Below are positions 7,472 through 7,518 of a stretch of 7,518 nt of DNA, in pieces. The notes under the pieces are model-generated. The model was not told where the DNA came from, did not search any database, and was given only the letters and a program-made list of their open reading frames with translations. Both the position numbers and the translations under genes were made by a program. The stretch comes from an uncultured Bacteroidales bacterium (GTDB lineage: Bacteria; Bacteroidota; Bacteroidia; Bacteroidales; Muribaculaceae), in contig CALZQD010000074.1 of assembly GCA_945828175.1 (NCBI GenBank), positions 1-7,518 of the forward strand, in the 5' to 3' direction. How positions within the stretch are numbered: position 1 is the stretch's first letter; each line of letters begins with the position of its first letter.

Positions 7472-7518
7472 CTGTCTCTTATACACATCTGACGCTGCCG
7501 ACGATATGCAGTGTGTAG
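7472..7518. other. Illumina Nextera adapter contamination (i5 side)
   Basis: Bases 7472-7490 are exactly the reverse complement of the 19-bp Tn5 mosaic end, CTGTCTCTTATACACATCT. Bases 7491-7504 are GACGCTGCCGACGA, the complement of the Nextera read-1 arm. Bases 7505-7512, TATGCAGT, sit where the i5 index belongs and are the complement of ACTGCATA, which I recall as index N506/S506. Bases 7513-7518, GTGTAG, are the start of the complemented P5 arm. The order and spacing match a read-through of a short tagmented fragment. This is sequencing artefact, not genomic DNA; the true contig end is 7471. Read on the minus strand it encodes the artefact peptide MCIRDR. Confidence 0.99.

Noticed and set aside
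7306..7488. A 60-codon minus-strand frame starting MCIRDRV
   Set aside because: Its start codon lies in the Nextera mosaic end and its body is out of frame with the TonB-dependent receptor.

Overview
The window looks like a contig end from a GC-rich member of the Bacteroidota, most likely order Bacteroidales (a Muribaculaceae- or Alistipes-like gut bacterium is my guess). The reasons are the SUF gene order sufC-sufD-sufS with ATG starts lacking Shine-Dalgarno sequences, a TonB-dependent receptor operon of Bacteroidales style, and strong G/C-ending codon use. Genus assignment is inference; no rRNA or other marker is present.

Left half, plus strand (1-3638): the 3' end of sufC (the ATPase of the SufBCD Fe-S scaffold), then complete sufD, complete sufS (group II cysteine desulfurase), and a short gene of unknown function only 9 nt after sufS. 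Spacings of 12, 15 and 9 nt indicate one transcript. The unknown gene is broken by a frameshift within about 3351-3440, either real or an assembly error, and is visibly less GC-rich than the suf genes.

Right half, minus strand (3647-7471, read from right to left): the C-terminus of a TonB-dependent outer-membrane receptor, a lipoprotein substrate-binding protein, a FecCD/BtuC-type permease, a FecE/BtuD-type ATPase, and a cysteine-rich DUF2284-type protein. The first four genes overlap by ATGA stop/start junctions and the fifth starts 1 nt after the previous stop, so this is one tightly coupled import operon running from outer membrane to cytoplasm. The cargo is an iron-siderophore, haem or corrinoid; the sequence does not decide which. 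The two operons converge with only 8 nt between their stop codons.

The last 47 bases (7472-7518) are not genomic. They are Illumina Nextera adapter read-through: the Tn5 mosaic end, the read-1 adapter arm, an 8-base i5 index and the start of the P5 arm. The adapter cuts the receptor gene and creates a false reading frame that starts with the known artefact peptide MCIRDR.

I see no clearly new system. The most biologically interesting points are the cysteine-rich DUF2284 protein built into a metal-chelate import operon, its convergence with the Fe-S assembly operon, and the unrecognised frameshifted gene attached to suf.
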